The translations under genes and the position numbers were made by a program. Of a DNA stretch of 64,000 nucleotides, positions 8,051 to 17,196 are shown one piece after another. Below the pieces are notes generated by a model, which worked only from the letters and a program-made list of their open reading frames with translations, was not told the DNA's origin and did not search any database. Within the stretch, counting starts at the first letter, position 1. Each line of letters begins with the position of its first letter. The stretch covers positions 5,190,001 to 5,254,000 of the forward strand of contig NZ_SNWR01000001.1 in assembly GCF_004362215.1 (NCBI RefSeq), in the 5' to 3' direction. The DNA comes from Paractinoplanes brasiliensis (GTDB lineage: Bacteria; Actinomycetota; Actinomycetes; Mycobacteriales; Micromonosporaceae).

Positions 8051-9202
8051 GTGTCGGCGTACGACGTCATCGTTGTCGGTCTCGGCGGCATGGGCAGCGC
8101 CGCCGCGTTCCAGCTCGCGGCCCGCGGGCAACGGGTGCTGGGGCTGGAGAAGTACGGCCCGGCGCACGATCGCGGGGCCAGCCACGGCGGTTCGCGGGTG
8201 ACCCGGCAGTCCTACTTCGAGGGCCCGGAGTACGTGCCGCTGCTGCTGCGCGCGTACGACCTGTTCGACCAGCTCGCTGTCGACTCCGGCCTCGACGTGA
8301 TCACGCTGACCGGCGGCCTGATGATCGGGCGGCCGGAGAGCCGTACGGTCGCGGGCAGCCGGGCCAGCGCCGAGCAGTGGGGCCTGGTGCACGAGATCCT
8401 GGACGCGGCCGAGATCCGGCAGCGGTTCCCGACCCTGGCCCCGAAGGACGACGAGATCGCGCTGTTCGAGGCCAAGGCGGGTTTCGTACGCCCCGAGGCC
8501 ACCGTCGCCGCGAACCTGCAGCTGGCCGAGAAGCGCGGCGCCGACCTGCGCTTCGGGGAGCCGATGGCCAGCTGGGCGCCCGAGAGCGAGGGCGTACGCG
8601 TCACCACCGCCCAGGGCAGTTACACGGCGGGACAGCTGGTGATCGCGCCCGGCCCGTGGGCCCCCGAGCTGCTGGCCGACCTGGGTGTCGAGTTCCGCAT
8701 CGAGCGGCAGGTGCAGCACTGGTTCCAGCCGCGCGGCGGGGTCGAGCCGTTCCTGCCCGACCGGCACCCGATCTATGTCTGGGAGCGCGAGGAGGGCGGC
8801 CAGATCTACGGCTTCCCGGCGATCGACGGCCCCCGGGGCGGCGCCAAGATCGCGTTCTTCCGCCGGGGGACGCCGACCACGCCGGACACGCTCGACACCG
8901 AGGTGCACGACAGCGAGATCGCCGAGATGGCCCGCTACTGCGGGGAGCGGCTGCCCGACCTGCCGGGGGCGTATCTGCGTGGCGAGCCCTGCATGTACAG
9001 CACGACCCCCGACGAGCACTTCGTCATCGCGCGGCACCCGGCGCACGAGGCGGTCACCGTGGCCTGCGGCTTCTCCGGTCACGGGTTCAAGTTCGTCACG
9101 GTCGTCGGCGAGATCCTGGCCGACCTGGCCACCTGCGGCTCGACCGCGCACCCGATCGGCCTGTTCGACCCCCGCCGGTTCGCCCAACCAGTGACGCCGT
9201 GA
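8051..9202 (+). CDS. Monomeric sarcosine oxidase / N-methyl amino acid oxidase (MSOX/SolA family)
   Basis: 383 aa from GTG 8051, chosen because GGAGG lies 4 nt upstream; GTG 8030, which overlaps the previous stop, would add seven residues. The N-terminus YDVIVVGLGGMGSAAAFQL is the FAD-binding Rossmann segment. Cys314 in GEPCMYSTTPDEHF matches the cysteine that covalently binds FAD in monomeric sarcosine oxidase. Expected reaction: sarcosine plus O2 and water to glycine, formaldehyde and H2O2. It directly follows dimethylglycine oxidase, whose product is sarcosine, which makes sarcosine the best substrate guess within a family that also oxidises N-methyltryptophan and pipecolate. Confidence 0.9.
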   Translation: MSAYDVIVVGLGGMGSAAAFQLAARGQRVLGLEKYGPAHDRGASHGGSRVTRQSYFEGPEYVPLLLRAYDLFDQLAVDSGLDVITLTGGLMIGRPESRTVAGSRASAEQWGLVHEILDAAEIRQRFPTLAPKDDEIALFEAKAGFVRPEATVAANLQLAEKRGADLRFGEPMASWAPESEGVRVTTAQGSYTAGQLVIAPGPWAPELLADLGVEFRIERQVQHWFQPRGGVEPFLPDRHPIYVWEREEGGQIYGFPAIDGPRGGAKIAFFRRGTPTTPDTLDTEVHDSEIAEMARYCGERLPDLPGAYLRGEPCMYSTTPDEHFVIARHPAHEAVTVACGFSGHGFKFVTVVGEILADLATCGSTAHPIGLFDPRRFAQPVTP

Positions 9203-9242
9203 CCGAGACGCTCGCGGAGCACCGACCCGATGGAGTGACGCC

Positions 9243-10361
9243 ATGACCTCGTCGCTGATCCCGACCCTTGCCGGGCGCTACTACACCGATCCGGAACTGT
9301 TCGCGCGCGAGCAGGAGCTGATCTTCGAGGGCATGTGGTTCTGCGTGGCGCGCGGCTCGGACGTGGGCACGCCGGGCGCTTTCCGGACCGTCCGGGTCGG
9401 CCGGGAGAGCGTCCTGGTCACCCGGGACAGCGACGGGGTGGCGCGGGCCTTCCTCAACGTGTGCCGGCATCGCGGGGCCCAGCTCTGCGCCGAGGAGTCG
9501 GGCTCGGTCAAGCGGACCTTCAAGTGCATGTACCACGCCTGGGCGTACGGGCTGGACGGCAAGCTGGTGGCGGCGCCCAACCTGGTCAAGATGCCCGACG
9601 TCGACCGGGTGGAGTACGGGCTGCGCCGGGTGCACGTACGGGAATGGCTGGGTTATGTCTGGGTGTGCCTGGCCGAGACGCCGCCGTCGTTCTCAGACGA
9701 CGTCATGGGGGCCTGTGCCGAGCGCCTCGGCGACCTCGAGTCGATCGAGCGTTACCGCCTGCCCGAGCTCGAGGTGGGCCGCCGGATCCGGTACGACGTC
9801 CGGGCCAACTGGAAGCTGATCATCGAGAACTTCATGGAGTGCTATCACTGCTCGACGATCCACCCCGAGCTGGTGCACGTGCTGCCGGAGTTCGCCGGTG
9901 GGTACGCCGCGCAGTACTACGTCGGGCACGGCGCCGAGTTCGGCCGCGACGTCGAGGGGTTCACCGTCGACGGCAGCCCCGGCGTGGCGACGATCGGCAC
10001 CCTCGCGGCCGAGCAGGACCGCCGGTACTACGCGATCACGATCAAGCCGCAGGTCTTCGTGAACCTGGTGCCCGACCACGTGATCTTCCACCGGATGTTC
10101 CCGGTGGCCGTGGACCGCACGATCGTCGAGTGCGACTGGCTGTTCCGGCCGGACGTGGTCGCGTCGGGCGCCGACCTGAGCCGCTCGGTCGAGCTGTTCG
10201 ACCGGGTCAACCGGCAGGACTTCGAGGCCTGTGAGCGCTGCCAGCCGTCGATGAGCTCCCGGGCGTACGCGCAAGGGGGTGTGCTCGTCCCGAGCGAGCA
10301 CCACATCGGCGCGTTCCATCGGTGGGTAACGGACCGACTGCATCCGATTCGGGACAAATAG
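9243..10361 (+). CDS. Rieske non-heme iron oxygenase, glycine betaine demethylase-like (GbcA type)
   Basis: 372 aa. The Rieske [2Fe-2S] ligands are Cys74-x-His76 (NVCRHRG) and Cys95-x2-His98 (CMYHAW). The mononuclear iron site follows in NFMECYHCSTIHPEL. This is the architecture of GbcA/stachydrine/carnitine oxygenases, which demethylate quaternary amines to give the tertiary amine and formaldehyde. With a betaine transporter and dimethylglycine oxidase in the operon, betaine to dimethylglycine is the best guess. GGAG lies 7 nt before the ATG. No ferredoxin-reductase partner (GbcB type) is encoded in this window, so electrons must come from elsewhere. It is the last gene of the operon. Confidence 0.88.
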   Translation: MTSSLIPTLAGRYYTDPELFAREQELIFEGMWFCVARGSDVGTPGAFRTVRVGRESVLVTRDSDGVARAFLNVCRHRGAQLCAEESGSVKRTFKCMYHAWAYGLDGKLVAAPNLVKMPDVDRVEYGLRRVHVREWLGYVWVCLAETPPSFSDDVMGACAERLGDLESIERYRLPELEVGRRIRYDVRANWKLIIENFMECYHCSTIHPELVHVLPEFAGGYAAQYYVGHGAEFGRDVEGFTVDGSPGVATIGTLAAEQDRRYYAITIKPQVFVNLVPDHVIFHRMFPVAVDRTIVECDWLFRPDVVASGADLSRSVELFDRVNRQDFEACERCQPSMSSRAYAQGGVLVPSEHHIGAFHRWVTDRLHPIRDK

Positions 10362-10433
10362 TATCGACTCGGTCACACGGCTCTGCGTGCTGTCCTACCT
10401 TAGGCGACGTCCTAGTGGGGCAAATTATCCGAA

Positions 10434-11225
10434 ATGGAGCGCAGAACTGTGTCTTCTTCACGTTCCTCGAAAGTGGCTCGCGGCGGCCTGATCGCCGCGC
10501 TGGCACTCTCGATAGCCACCTCGGGCGCGCCGGCCCTCGCCACCGACGACGACCCGATCATCGACCACCCGACCTTCAAGGGCGCGTCAGACGACCTCGA
10601 CCGCAACGGCGCCGCCGACCTGATCCTGTCCTCGGGCGACAAGGCCCGGAAGAAGATCCTGCGGCTCACCCCGGGTGGCTACCGGCAGTCCGGGTCGGCC
10701 TGGTCGACCACCAAGCTCGACGTCACGCGGTCGTTCGAGTCGAAGTTCAAGGTCTACCTGCACCACTTCCGGCCCGGCGCCGACGGCATCGCGTTCGTCG
10801 TGCAGACCGAGGGCCCGCGGGCGCTCGGCGGCTGGGGTGGCGGCATCGGCTACCGCGGCATCAAGCCGAGCCTGGCCGTCGAGTTCGACATCTATCAGAA
10901 CTCGTACGACTCCAGCCGTAACCACCTCGCGGTGGTGCTCGGCGGCAACCCGGACCACCAGGAGGCCGTGGTCGAGTCGCCGATCTCGCTGTACGGCAAA
11001 CCGTTCAACGCCCGGGTCGTCTACAGCGCCGACGAGCAGCTGCTGCAGGTCTACGTCAAGGCCCTGAACGCCGGCTCCCGCGAGTCGCTGGTGCTGGAGC
11101 AGGAGATCGACCTGGCCCGGCACGTCGGCAGCGACGCCGCGTGGGTGGGCTTCACCGGCTCCACCGGCATCGGCCTTTCGAAGCAGGACATCTACTCCTG
11201 GACCGTCCAGGGGTCGCGAGCCTGA
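10434..11225 (+). CDS. Secreted L-type lectin-domain protein
   Basis: 263 aa with a signal peptide (GGLIAALALSIATSGAPALA) and a single legume-lectin-like beta-sandwich. Diagnostic stretches are DGIAFVVQTEGPRALGG, GGGIGYRGIKPSLAVEFD, IYQNSYDSSRNHLAVVLGG and a late AAWVGFTGSTGIG. In L-type lectins the Asp of DGIAF and the Asp/Asn of VEFD..N form the metal and sugar site. The sugar bound is unknown. ATG 10434 has no clear ribosome site, while GTG 10449 has GGAG 9 nt upstream, so it may be the true start. A strong hairpin follows the stop, making it probably monocistronic and separate from the polysaccharide operon. Confidence 0.8.
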   Translation: MERRTVSSSRSSKVARGGLIAALALSIATSGAPALATDDDPIIDHPTFKGASDDLDRNGAADLILSSGDKARKKILRLTPGGYRQSGSAWSTTKLDVTRSFESKFKVYLHHFRPGADGIAFVVQTEGPRALGGWGGGIGYRGIKPSLAVEFDIYQNSYDSSRNHLAVVLGGNPDHQEAVVESPISLYGKPFNARVVYSADEQLLQVYVKALNAGSRESLVLEQEIDLARHVGSDAAWVGFTGSTGIGLSKQDIYSWTVQGSRA

Positions 11226-11235
11226 CCAGGTAGAA

Positions 11236-11263
11236 CGCCGGTGCCGGTTCGCCGGCGCCGGCG
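11236..11263 (+). terminator. 12-bp stem with UUCG tetraloop after the lectin gene
   Basis: The two arms pair over 12 bp with a single G-U wobble around a TTCG loop at 11248-11251. UUCG caps are unusually stable. No T-tract follows, which is common for actinobacterial terminators. Confidence 0.65.
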
Positions 11264-11299
11264 GCAACCCGTAGTCCCCACCGAGTCTTGGAGAGAAGT

Positions 11300-12112
11300 A
11301 TGTCTACGGTCCCCTACGCTCGCCCGCAGGCCGGAGCGGGAACCGAGCTGCCGCCCCCGGTGATCACGACCGCGAGCGAGCCTCTGGTCAGCATCATCAT
11401 CCCGGCGCTGAACGAGGCGCGGAACCTGCCGCACGTGATGGCCGCCCTGCCCCAGGTCGACGAGGTCATCCTGGTCGACGGCGGATCGACCGACGACACG
11501 GTCGACGTCGCGCGCCGCCTGATGCCCGGCATCCGGGTCATCCGTCAGAACCGCCGGGGCAAAGGCAACGCCCTGGCCTGCGGGTTCGCCGCGGCCACCG
11601 GCGACATCCTGGTGATGATCGACGCGGACGGGTCGACCGACCCCCGCGAGATCCCGAGCTTCATCGCCGCGCTGCGGGCCGGGGCCGACTTCGCCAAGGG
11701 CTCCCGATTCTCGGGCGCCGGCGGCAGCGCCGACATCACCCGCCTGCGCCGGGCCGGAAACCTCGGCCTCAGCATGATGGTCAACCTCCTGTTCCGGACC
11801 CGGTACAGCGACCTCTGCTACGGCTACAACGCCTTCTGGGCCCGGCACCTCGACGTGTTCGGCCTGGACAGCACAACTCCCGCCGAGGGCCGGTTGTGGG
11901 GCGACGGATTCGAGATCGAGACGCTGCTCAACCTGCGCGCGGCCCGGGCCCGGCTGCGCATCGTCGAGGTGCCCAGCTTCGAGCAGCAGCGCATCCACGG
12001 CGAGAGCAACCTCAACGCGTTCACCGACGGCATGCGGGTGCTGCGCACGATCGCCCGCGAGTGGCCGCGCCGGCGGTCGGCCGTCGAGCGCGCGCCGGAG
12101 CGGACCCGGTGA
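11300..12112 (+). CDS. Family 2 glycosyltransferase, polyprenyl-phosphate sugar synthase-like
   Basis: 270 aa, soluble. The GT-A fold is clear: VSIIIPALNEARNLP, then EVILVDGGSTDDT, RGKGNALACGF, and the metal/nucleotide motif MIDADGSTDPREI. KGSRF and YSDLCYGYNAF are typical of the dolichol-phosphate mannose/undecaprenyl-phosphate glucose synthase branch of GT2. A lipid-linked sugar made here could feed the membrane GT-C-like protein two genes on. ATG 11300 is preferred over TTG 11288 because GGAGAGA lies just upstream. It opens an operon in which every later gene overlaps the one before; its TGA overlaps the next GTG by 4 nt. Confidence 0.88.
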   Translation: MSTVPYARPQAGAGTELPPPVITTASEPLVSIIIPALNEARNLPHVMAALPQVDEVILVDGGSTDDTVDVARRLMPGIRVIRQNRRGKGNALACGFAAATGDILVMIDADGSTDPREIPSFIAALRAGADFAKGSRFSGAGGSADITRLRRAGNLGLSMMVNLLFRTRYSDLCYGYNAFWARHLDVFGLDSTTPAEGRLWGDGFEIETLLNLRAARARLRIVEVPSFEQQRIHGESNLNAFTDGMRVLRTIAREWPRRRSAVERAPERTR

Positions 12113-13233
12113 GGATCGGCGTCGTCACCAACGCCTACCACCCCGAGGTCGGCGGCGTGGAGACCCACGTACGCCGGTTGTGCGCGGCCCTGGCGGCCGC
12201 CGGCGACGAGGTCGAGGTGCTGACCCAGCACACCACCGGCTCGGTCGAGACCGTCGACGGCGTCGTGGTTCGCCGCTTCCCGCTCACCGTCACGGCCGCG
12301 AACTACCGGTTCTCGGTGGCGCTGTGGCGATGGCTGCGCGCCAACGCGGGCCGCTACGACGTGCTGCACGCGCACAGCTACCACGCGCTGGCCGCGCTGC
12401 CGGCCGCGCTGACCAACCGCACCCCGCTGGTGTTCACCCCGCACTATCACGGGACCGGGCACAGCCGGCTGCGCGCGGCCCTGCACCCGATCTATCGCCC
12501 CCTGGGCCGCCGGATCGTGGCCCGGGCCGGCCGCATCATCTGCGTCACCCGGGCCGAGCGGGAGCTGCTGATCGGTCACTTCCCCGAGGCCCGCCGGCGC
12601 ATGCTGGTCGTGCCCAACGGCACCGACCCGGCCCCCGACCTGGTGGCCGGGCCCGAGCCGGGTCGCAGCATCCTCTGCGTCGGCCGGCTCGAGCGCTACA
12701 AGCGGGTCGACCGGATCATCCGGGCCATGACCCGGCTGCCCGCCGACCACCGGCTCGACGTGGTCGGCGCCGGACCGGCCGCCGAGGAGTGGGAGCAGCT
12801 CGCCGACCGCCTCGGGCTGGGCCCGGACCGGGTCGTCTTCCACGGCCGGCTGCCCGACGGCGCGTTCCACGCCCGGATGGCGTCGGCCTCGGCCGTGGTC
12901 TCGGCCTCGGCCCACGAGGCGTTCGGCATGGCGGTGGCCGACGCGCTGACCGCCGGCATCCCGACCGTGGCCTCGTTCATCCCGGCGCACCGCGAGCTGG
13001 CCGCGATGGCCGCCCCCGGGGCGCCGCTGTGGCTGGTCAACCCGGACGACGAGGTGGCGCTGGCCGACGCGCTGCGGGTCGCGGCGGGCACACCCCGGGC
13101 CGAGCACGGCCGCAACTCGCTGCCCACCTGGAGCGACGTCGTGCTGGCGACCCGCGAGATCTACGCCGGCGTGGCCGCGCCGGTGCACATCGTGCAACAG
13201 GCCAGGGCAGGCGCCGGAGCCGGCGAGCGATGA
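12109..13233 (+). CDS. Family 4 glycosyltransferase
   Basis: 374 aa GT-B enzyme. The N-terminal acceptor domain starts RIGVVTNAYHPEVGGVETHVR. The C-terminal nucleotide-sugar domain starts GRSILCVGRLERYKRVDRII and carries SASAHEAFGMAVADALTAG, the E-x7-E region that retaining GT4 enzymes use for donor binding. It transfers an unknown sugar during assembly of the cell-surface polysaccharide. GTG 12109 overlaps the previous TGA (GTGA); the next gene starts inside its stop. Confidence 0.88.
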   Translation: MRIGVVTNAYHPEVGGVETHVRRLCAALAAAGDEVEVLTQHTTGSVETVDGVVVRRFPLTVTAANYRFSVALWRWLRANAGRYDVLHAHSYHALAALPAALTNRTPLVFTPHYHGTGHSRLRAALHPIYRPLGRRIVARAGRIICVTRAERELLIGHFPEARRRMLVVPNGTDPAPDLVAGPEPGRSILCVGRLERYKRVDRIIRAMTRLPADHRLDVVGAGPAAEEWEQLADRLGLGPDRVVFHGRLPDGAFHARMASASAVVSASAHEAFGMAVADALTAGIPTVASFIPAHRELAAMAAPGAPLWLVNPDDEVALADALRVAAGTPRAEHGRNSLPTWSDVVLATREIYAGVAAPVHIVQQARAGAGAGER

Positions 13234-15161
13234 CCCTGACCCAGCCGGTCGCCGACGATCGCCTCGACCTCGCCGTCGCGAGCACGCCCGGACCGCCCGC
13301 GACGGCGTCCCGCACGCCCGCCCTGACCTGCGCGGCCACCCTGGCCGGGACGGGGGTGGCCGGCGCCGCCCTGCTCGTGGCGGCCAACCGCGCCGCCGAG
13401 TGGGACACCGGGGACCAGTTCGGACTGTTCTGGCTGGGCATGCTGATCTTCACCCTGCCCGCGGTCGCCTGGCTGGTGCGCCGCGGCTCGAGCGCCCGCC
13501 TGCGCCTCACGGTGCTGACCGCGTACGCCGGCTTCACCTATCTGCCCAAACTCCTGCGTACGCCGGACGGCCCGCTCTATCACGACGAGTTCGCCCACTG
13601 GCGCCAGGCGCACCAGATCCTGCTGGACGGCCGGCTCTTCGAGCAGAACCCGATCGTCAAGGTGGTCGGCGACTTCCCCGGGCTGCACTCGACGGTCGCC
13701 TCGGTGTCGGCCCTGACCGGCGTCTCGATCTGGCACGGCGCGCTGCTCGTGCTGATCGCCGCGCACCTGCTCGTCGTGCTGGGCGTGGCGGTGCTGGCCG
13801 AGGAGATCTGGCAGGACGCCCGGATCGCCGCCGTAGCTGCCGTCCTCTACAGCCTGAACAGCTCGTTCCTGTTCTTCGACACCCAATTCGGGTACGAGTC
13901 GCTGGCGATCCCGCTGCTGGTGTGGACGCTGGTCGCGTTGCACCGGGCGATGCGCGGGCCGGCCGGACGCACCCGCCTCGGTTGGTCAGCGGTCACGATC
14001 GTGCTCTCGGCCGCCACCATCGCCACACACCACCTGACCGCGCTCGGCCTGCTCGGCGTCATGCTGATCCTGTGCGCGGTGGCCACCGCCCGCGCGCTGC
14101 GCCGCAGCCATCCGCGCGCGGTCACCTGGACGGCCTGGGCGCTCACGGTCTCGGCGGCTGTGCTGGTGGTGACGTACCTGGCCGTGGTCGCGCCGCGCAC
14201 GGCCGGGTACCTCGACCCCTACCTGGCCAAGGCGCTCGACCAGTTCGCCGGGATGGCCGGCAGCAGCGGCTCGGGCAAGCGCACGCTGTTCCGCGAGTCG
14301 GTCGCGCCCTGGTGGGAGCGGTACGCCGCGTTCGGCGCGCAAGGTCTGGCCGGCGTCGCCATGGCCGCGGCCCTGTGGCGGCTGCGGTACCGCCGCACCG
14401 GCGACGCGGTCTCGCGTACGGGGGCGCTCGCCATGCTGGTGCTCGGCTCGCTCTATTTCCCGGCCGCCCTGCTGATCCTCACCCCGAGCGGGGCCGAGGG
14501 CGCGCGGCGGTCGTGGGCGTTCAGCTACCTCGGGATCGCGCTGGTCGTGGCCCCGGTCGTGGTGGCGCTGCTCGACCACGCGACCCGCCGCGCGACCCGG
14601 ATCGCGGTGGCCGGGGCGCTGTTCGCGGCGTGCGCGGTGGCGCTGGTCGGCAACACCGCGGCCGGCATGAACCCGTCCTACCGCTTCCCGGGCCCGCCGG
14701 TCTTCGGCTCGGACACCCGCTCGTCCATCCCCGAGGTGTCCGCCGCCTCAGACTGGCTGCGCGCGACCCAGGGCCGGGACCTGCGCATCGTGGCCGACCG
14801 CTACTCCGGGCTCATCTTCGGCTCGTACGGGGAGCAGCGGCCGGTCACCGGGTCGCAGTCGTTCCGCACGTACGACCTCTACCTCGCCCAGCCCGGCCGC
14901 GAGATCCCGCCGCGGCTGATCGAGCAGCTCAGCTCGTGGCGGTTCGGTTATCTGATCGTCGACCGGCGGATGGCCCGGGAGGTGCCGGAGATCCAGATCT
15001 ACTTCGAGACCAACGAGCCCGTCCCGCACGACGGCAAACCCGCGTTCACGCTCGGCCAGCTGACCAAGTTCGACCACACCCCGTGGACCATCAAGATCTA
15101 CGACGGCGGGAACATCGCGATCTACCGGTTCGACTTCTCCTCCTACCGGAGTGGCCGGTGA
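13230..15161 (+). CDS. Polytopic membrane protein, GT-C glycosyltransferase-like
   Basis: 643 aa with about ten to twelve membrane spans and a soluble C-terminal domain from about residue 490. The first large loop has LYHDEFAHWRQAHQILLDG. An acidic pair in the first outer loop is where GT-C enzymes such as ArnT and GT39 carry their catalytic Asp/Glu, so a polyprenyl-phosphate-sugar transferase is the leading idea. A polysaccharide polymerase cannot be excluded, and no other Wzy candidate is in the operon. ATG 13230 overlaps the preceding stop. Confidence 0.65.
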   Translation: MTLTQPVADDRLDLAVASTPGPPATASRTPALTCAATLAGTGVAGAALLVAANRAAEWDTGDQFGLFWLGMLIFTLPAVAWLVRRGSSARLRLTVLTAYAGFTYLPKLLRTPDGPLYHDEFAHWRQAHQILLDGRLFEQNPIVKVVGDFPGLHSTVASVSALTGVSIWHGALLVLIAAHLLVVLGVAVLAEEIWQDARIAAVAAVLYSLNSSFLFFDTQFGYESLAIPLLVWTLVALHRAMRGPAGRTRLGWSAVTIVLSAATIATHHLTALGLLGVMLILCAVATARALRRSHPRAVTWTAWALTVSAAVLVVTYLAVVAPRTAGYLDPYLAKALDQFAGMAGSSGSGKRTLFRESVAPWWERYAAFGAQGLAGVAMAAALWRLRYRRTGDAVSRTGALAMLVLGSLYFPAALLILTPSGAEGARRSWAFSYLGIALVVAPVVVALLDHATRRATRIAVAGALFAACAVALVGNTAAGMNPSYRFPGPPVFGSDTRSSIPEVSAASDWLRATQGRDLRIVADRYSGLIFGSYGEQRPVTGSQSFRTYDLYLAQPGREIPPRLIEQLSSWRFGYLIVDRRMAREVPEIQIYFETNEPVPHDGKPAFTLGQLTKFDHTPWTIKIYDGGNIAIYRFDFSSYRSGR

Positions 15162-15919
15162 CGACGCCGCGCCTGGTCCTCGGCGTTCACGCCGCCCTCC
15201 TTCTGCTCGCCCTGGGCGAGGGGCTGCTGTCCTGGGCGCTGGCCGGGGTCTGCCTGGCCGCGCTGGTCGTGATCGGCGAGCTGTGGCTGCGCGCGTTGAC
15301 CGGCGAGGCGATGCCCCCGGCGCACCGGATCGGCCTGGCCTGCGCTGCCGGGCTGGTCAGCCTGCCGTTCGTGGCCCTGACACTGCACGTCTGCGGAGTG
15401 CTCATCGAGGCCCGCTCGGTCGCCGCGGGACTCGCCGTCCTGGCCACCCTGCTCGGCGCGGTGGTGCTGGTGCGCGAGCGCGGCGCCTCGGCCCCGGCCG
15501 ATCCGCGTCTTCCGCGCATGATCGGCGCGGTCGTCCTCCCCGGCCTTCTCACGCTGGTCGTGGGGTTCCTCGCCCTTCAGGCGTACGGGCGGCTGCCGCA
15601 CCCGCCGCAGCCCGGCTACACCAGCCTGGCGCTGAGCGGGTGGGCCGCCGGCATCGAACGGCCGGTCAGCATCCCGGCCCGGGGCGTACGTGTCCCGCTG
15701 CTGGTGAGCAGCACCGGGAAGCCGGCCGCGACCGAGCCGCTGCGCGTACGGGTGGGCGGTCGTCTCGTCTCGGGGCGGCCGATGACCGTCAAGCCGGACG
15801 TCACCCGGGCCGTCGACGTCCTCGTGCCCGCCCCGCCCGACGGCTGCGTGCACCGCATCGAGATCAGCCTCGGCCCGGCCAGCACGGTCTTCTACGGCCG
15901 GGGGCCCGCGACGTGCTGA
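15158..15919 (+). CDS. DUF1616-like membrane protein of the polysaccharide operon
   Basis: 253 aa. The N-terminal half has four hydrophobic spans (HAALLLLALGEGLLSWAL; LAALVVIGELWLRAL; GLVSLPFVALTLHVCGV; VVLPGLLTLVVGFLAL), followed by an outer beta-rich domain (about 150-253) with SIPARGVRVPLLVSSTG, an Ig-like pattern. DUF1616 proteins have this order and often sit in surface-polysaccharide loci, but their role is unknown. Both ends overlap neighbours: GTGA at 15158 and 7 nt with the flippase. Confidence 0.6.
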   Translation: MTTPRLVLGVHAALLLLALGEGLLSWALAGVCLAALVVIGELWLRALTGEAMPPAHRIGLACAAGLVSLPFVALTLHVCGVLIEARSVAAGLAVLATLLGAVVLVRERGASAPADPRLPRMIGAVVLPGLLTLVVGFLALQAYGRLPHPPQPGYTSLALSGWAAGIERPVSIPARGVRVPLLVSSTGKPAATEPLRVRVGGRLVSGRPMTVKPDVTRAVDVLVPAPPDGCVHRIEISLGPASTVFYGRGPATC

Positions 15920-17196
15920 GAACGGTCACGCGGGACTCGCTGGCCCGCAACAGCGTGCTGATCATGGCGAGCACGGTGGGCACGGCCGGGCTCGGCTACC
16001 TCTACTGGCTGCTGGCCGCGCGACAGCTGAACCAGCCGTCGATCGGCACTGCCACCGCGCTGATCTCCGTCTCGACCGTCGTCAGCATGGTGTCCAACCT
16101 GGGCCTCGGGCACATGTTCATTCAGCGGCTGCCGGGCGCCGGCGTACGGGAATGGTCCCGGATCGTCAGCGCGGGCCTGCTGACCGGTTGCGTCGCCACC
16201 GCGGCCGTCTCGTTCGCCGCGGCCGCCGTGCTGCCCTCGGTCGCCGTCAACTTCGCCTTCCTGCGCAGCTCGTCCGGCGTGGTCGCGCTGGTCGTCACGT
16301 CGGTCGCGCTCACCGCCACGACGCTGCTCGACAACGTGTTCGTCGCGCACCGGGCCAGCCACGGCATGTTCACCCGCAACCTGGCCCTGGCCGGCGGCAA
16401 GCTCGCCACCCTGGCCGCGCTGACCTGGGCCGGGTACGGCGGGACGGCCGTCGTGCTGCTGGCCTGGACGCTGCCGTCGGTGGCGGTCACCGGGTACACC
16501 CTGGCCACGATGCTCGGCCGGCTGCGGCCCGGGGCCCGGCTCACCGGCTCCGGGCTCGCCCCCGAACTGCGGCACGTGCGGGGCTCGCTGAGCGGCCACC
16601 ACCTGATCAACCTGGCCCAGGCCGGGCCCACGGCGCTGCTGCCGGTGCTGGTCACCGCCCGGCTCGGCGCCGAGGCCAACGCCCACTTCTACGTGGCCTG
16701 GATGACCGCGTCGGTGCTGTTCATGGTCTCGCCGGCGGTTGCCTCCGCGCTCTACGCCGAGCGCACCAACGCGGCCGCCGCCGGCCTGGGCCGGGCCTCG
16801 GTCGTCGTGCTCGCCGTGACCGGGCTGCCCGCGCTGGTGCTGTTCCTCGCCGGCGAGCGGATCCTCGGGCTGTTCAGCGCGGGCTACGCCGCCGAGGGCG
16901 CGATGCTGCTCCAGATCCTCGTGCTGGCCGCGCTGCCCGACGCGATCACCAACCTGGCCGTCGCGCACTGGCGCTCGCTCGGCGAGTTCCGGCGCTGCCT
17001 GCGGCTCAACCTGCTGATGGCCACCGTCTGCCTGACCCTCACGTGGCTGTGGCTGCCCGGCAGCGGGATCGAGGCCGCCGGGATCGCCTGGCTCGTCGGC
17101 CAGACCACGGGCGCCCTGGTGGTGGCCGTCCGTTCCCTGCCCAACCTGGCTGTCGTCCGTTCCCTGTCGAACCGTCGAAAGGCCCCCGCCGGATGA
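15913..17196 (+). CDS. Wzx-type polysaccharide flippase (MATE/MOP superfamily)
   Basis: 427 aa with about twelve membrane spans. The N-terminus RDSLARNSVLIMASTVGTAGLGYLYWLLAAR matches the opening helix of oligosaccharide flippases (family knowledge). This family moves lipid-linked repeat units across the membrane. Its presence among four soluble glycosyltransferases supports a Wzx/Wzy-like export route, although no obvious Wzy or Wzz is seen. GTG 15913 starts 7 nt before the previous stop; the next ATG overlaps its own stop (ATGA, 17193). Confidence 0.82.
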   Translation: MLRTVTRDSLARNSVLIMASTVGTAGLGYLYWLLAARQLNQPSIGTATALISVSTVVSMVSNLGLGHMFIQRLPGAGVREWSRIVSAGLLTGCVATAAVSFAAAAVLPSVAVNFAFLRSSSGVVALVVTSVALTATTLLDNVFVAHRASHGMFTRNLALAGGKLATLAALTWAGYGGTAVVLLAWTLPSVAVTGYTLATMLGRLRPGARLTGSGLAPELRHVRGSLSGHHLINLAQAGPTALLPVLVTARLGAEANAHFYVAWMTASVLFMVSPAVASALYAERTNAAAAGLGRASVVVLAVTGLPALVLFLAGERILGLFSAGYAAEGAMLLQILVLAALPDAITNLAVAHWRSLGEFRRCLRLNLLMATVCLTLTWLWLPGSGIEAAGIAWLVGQTTGALVVAVRSLPNLAVVRSLSNRRKAPAG

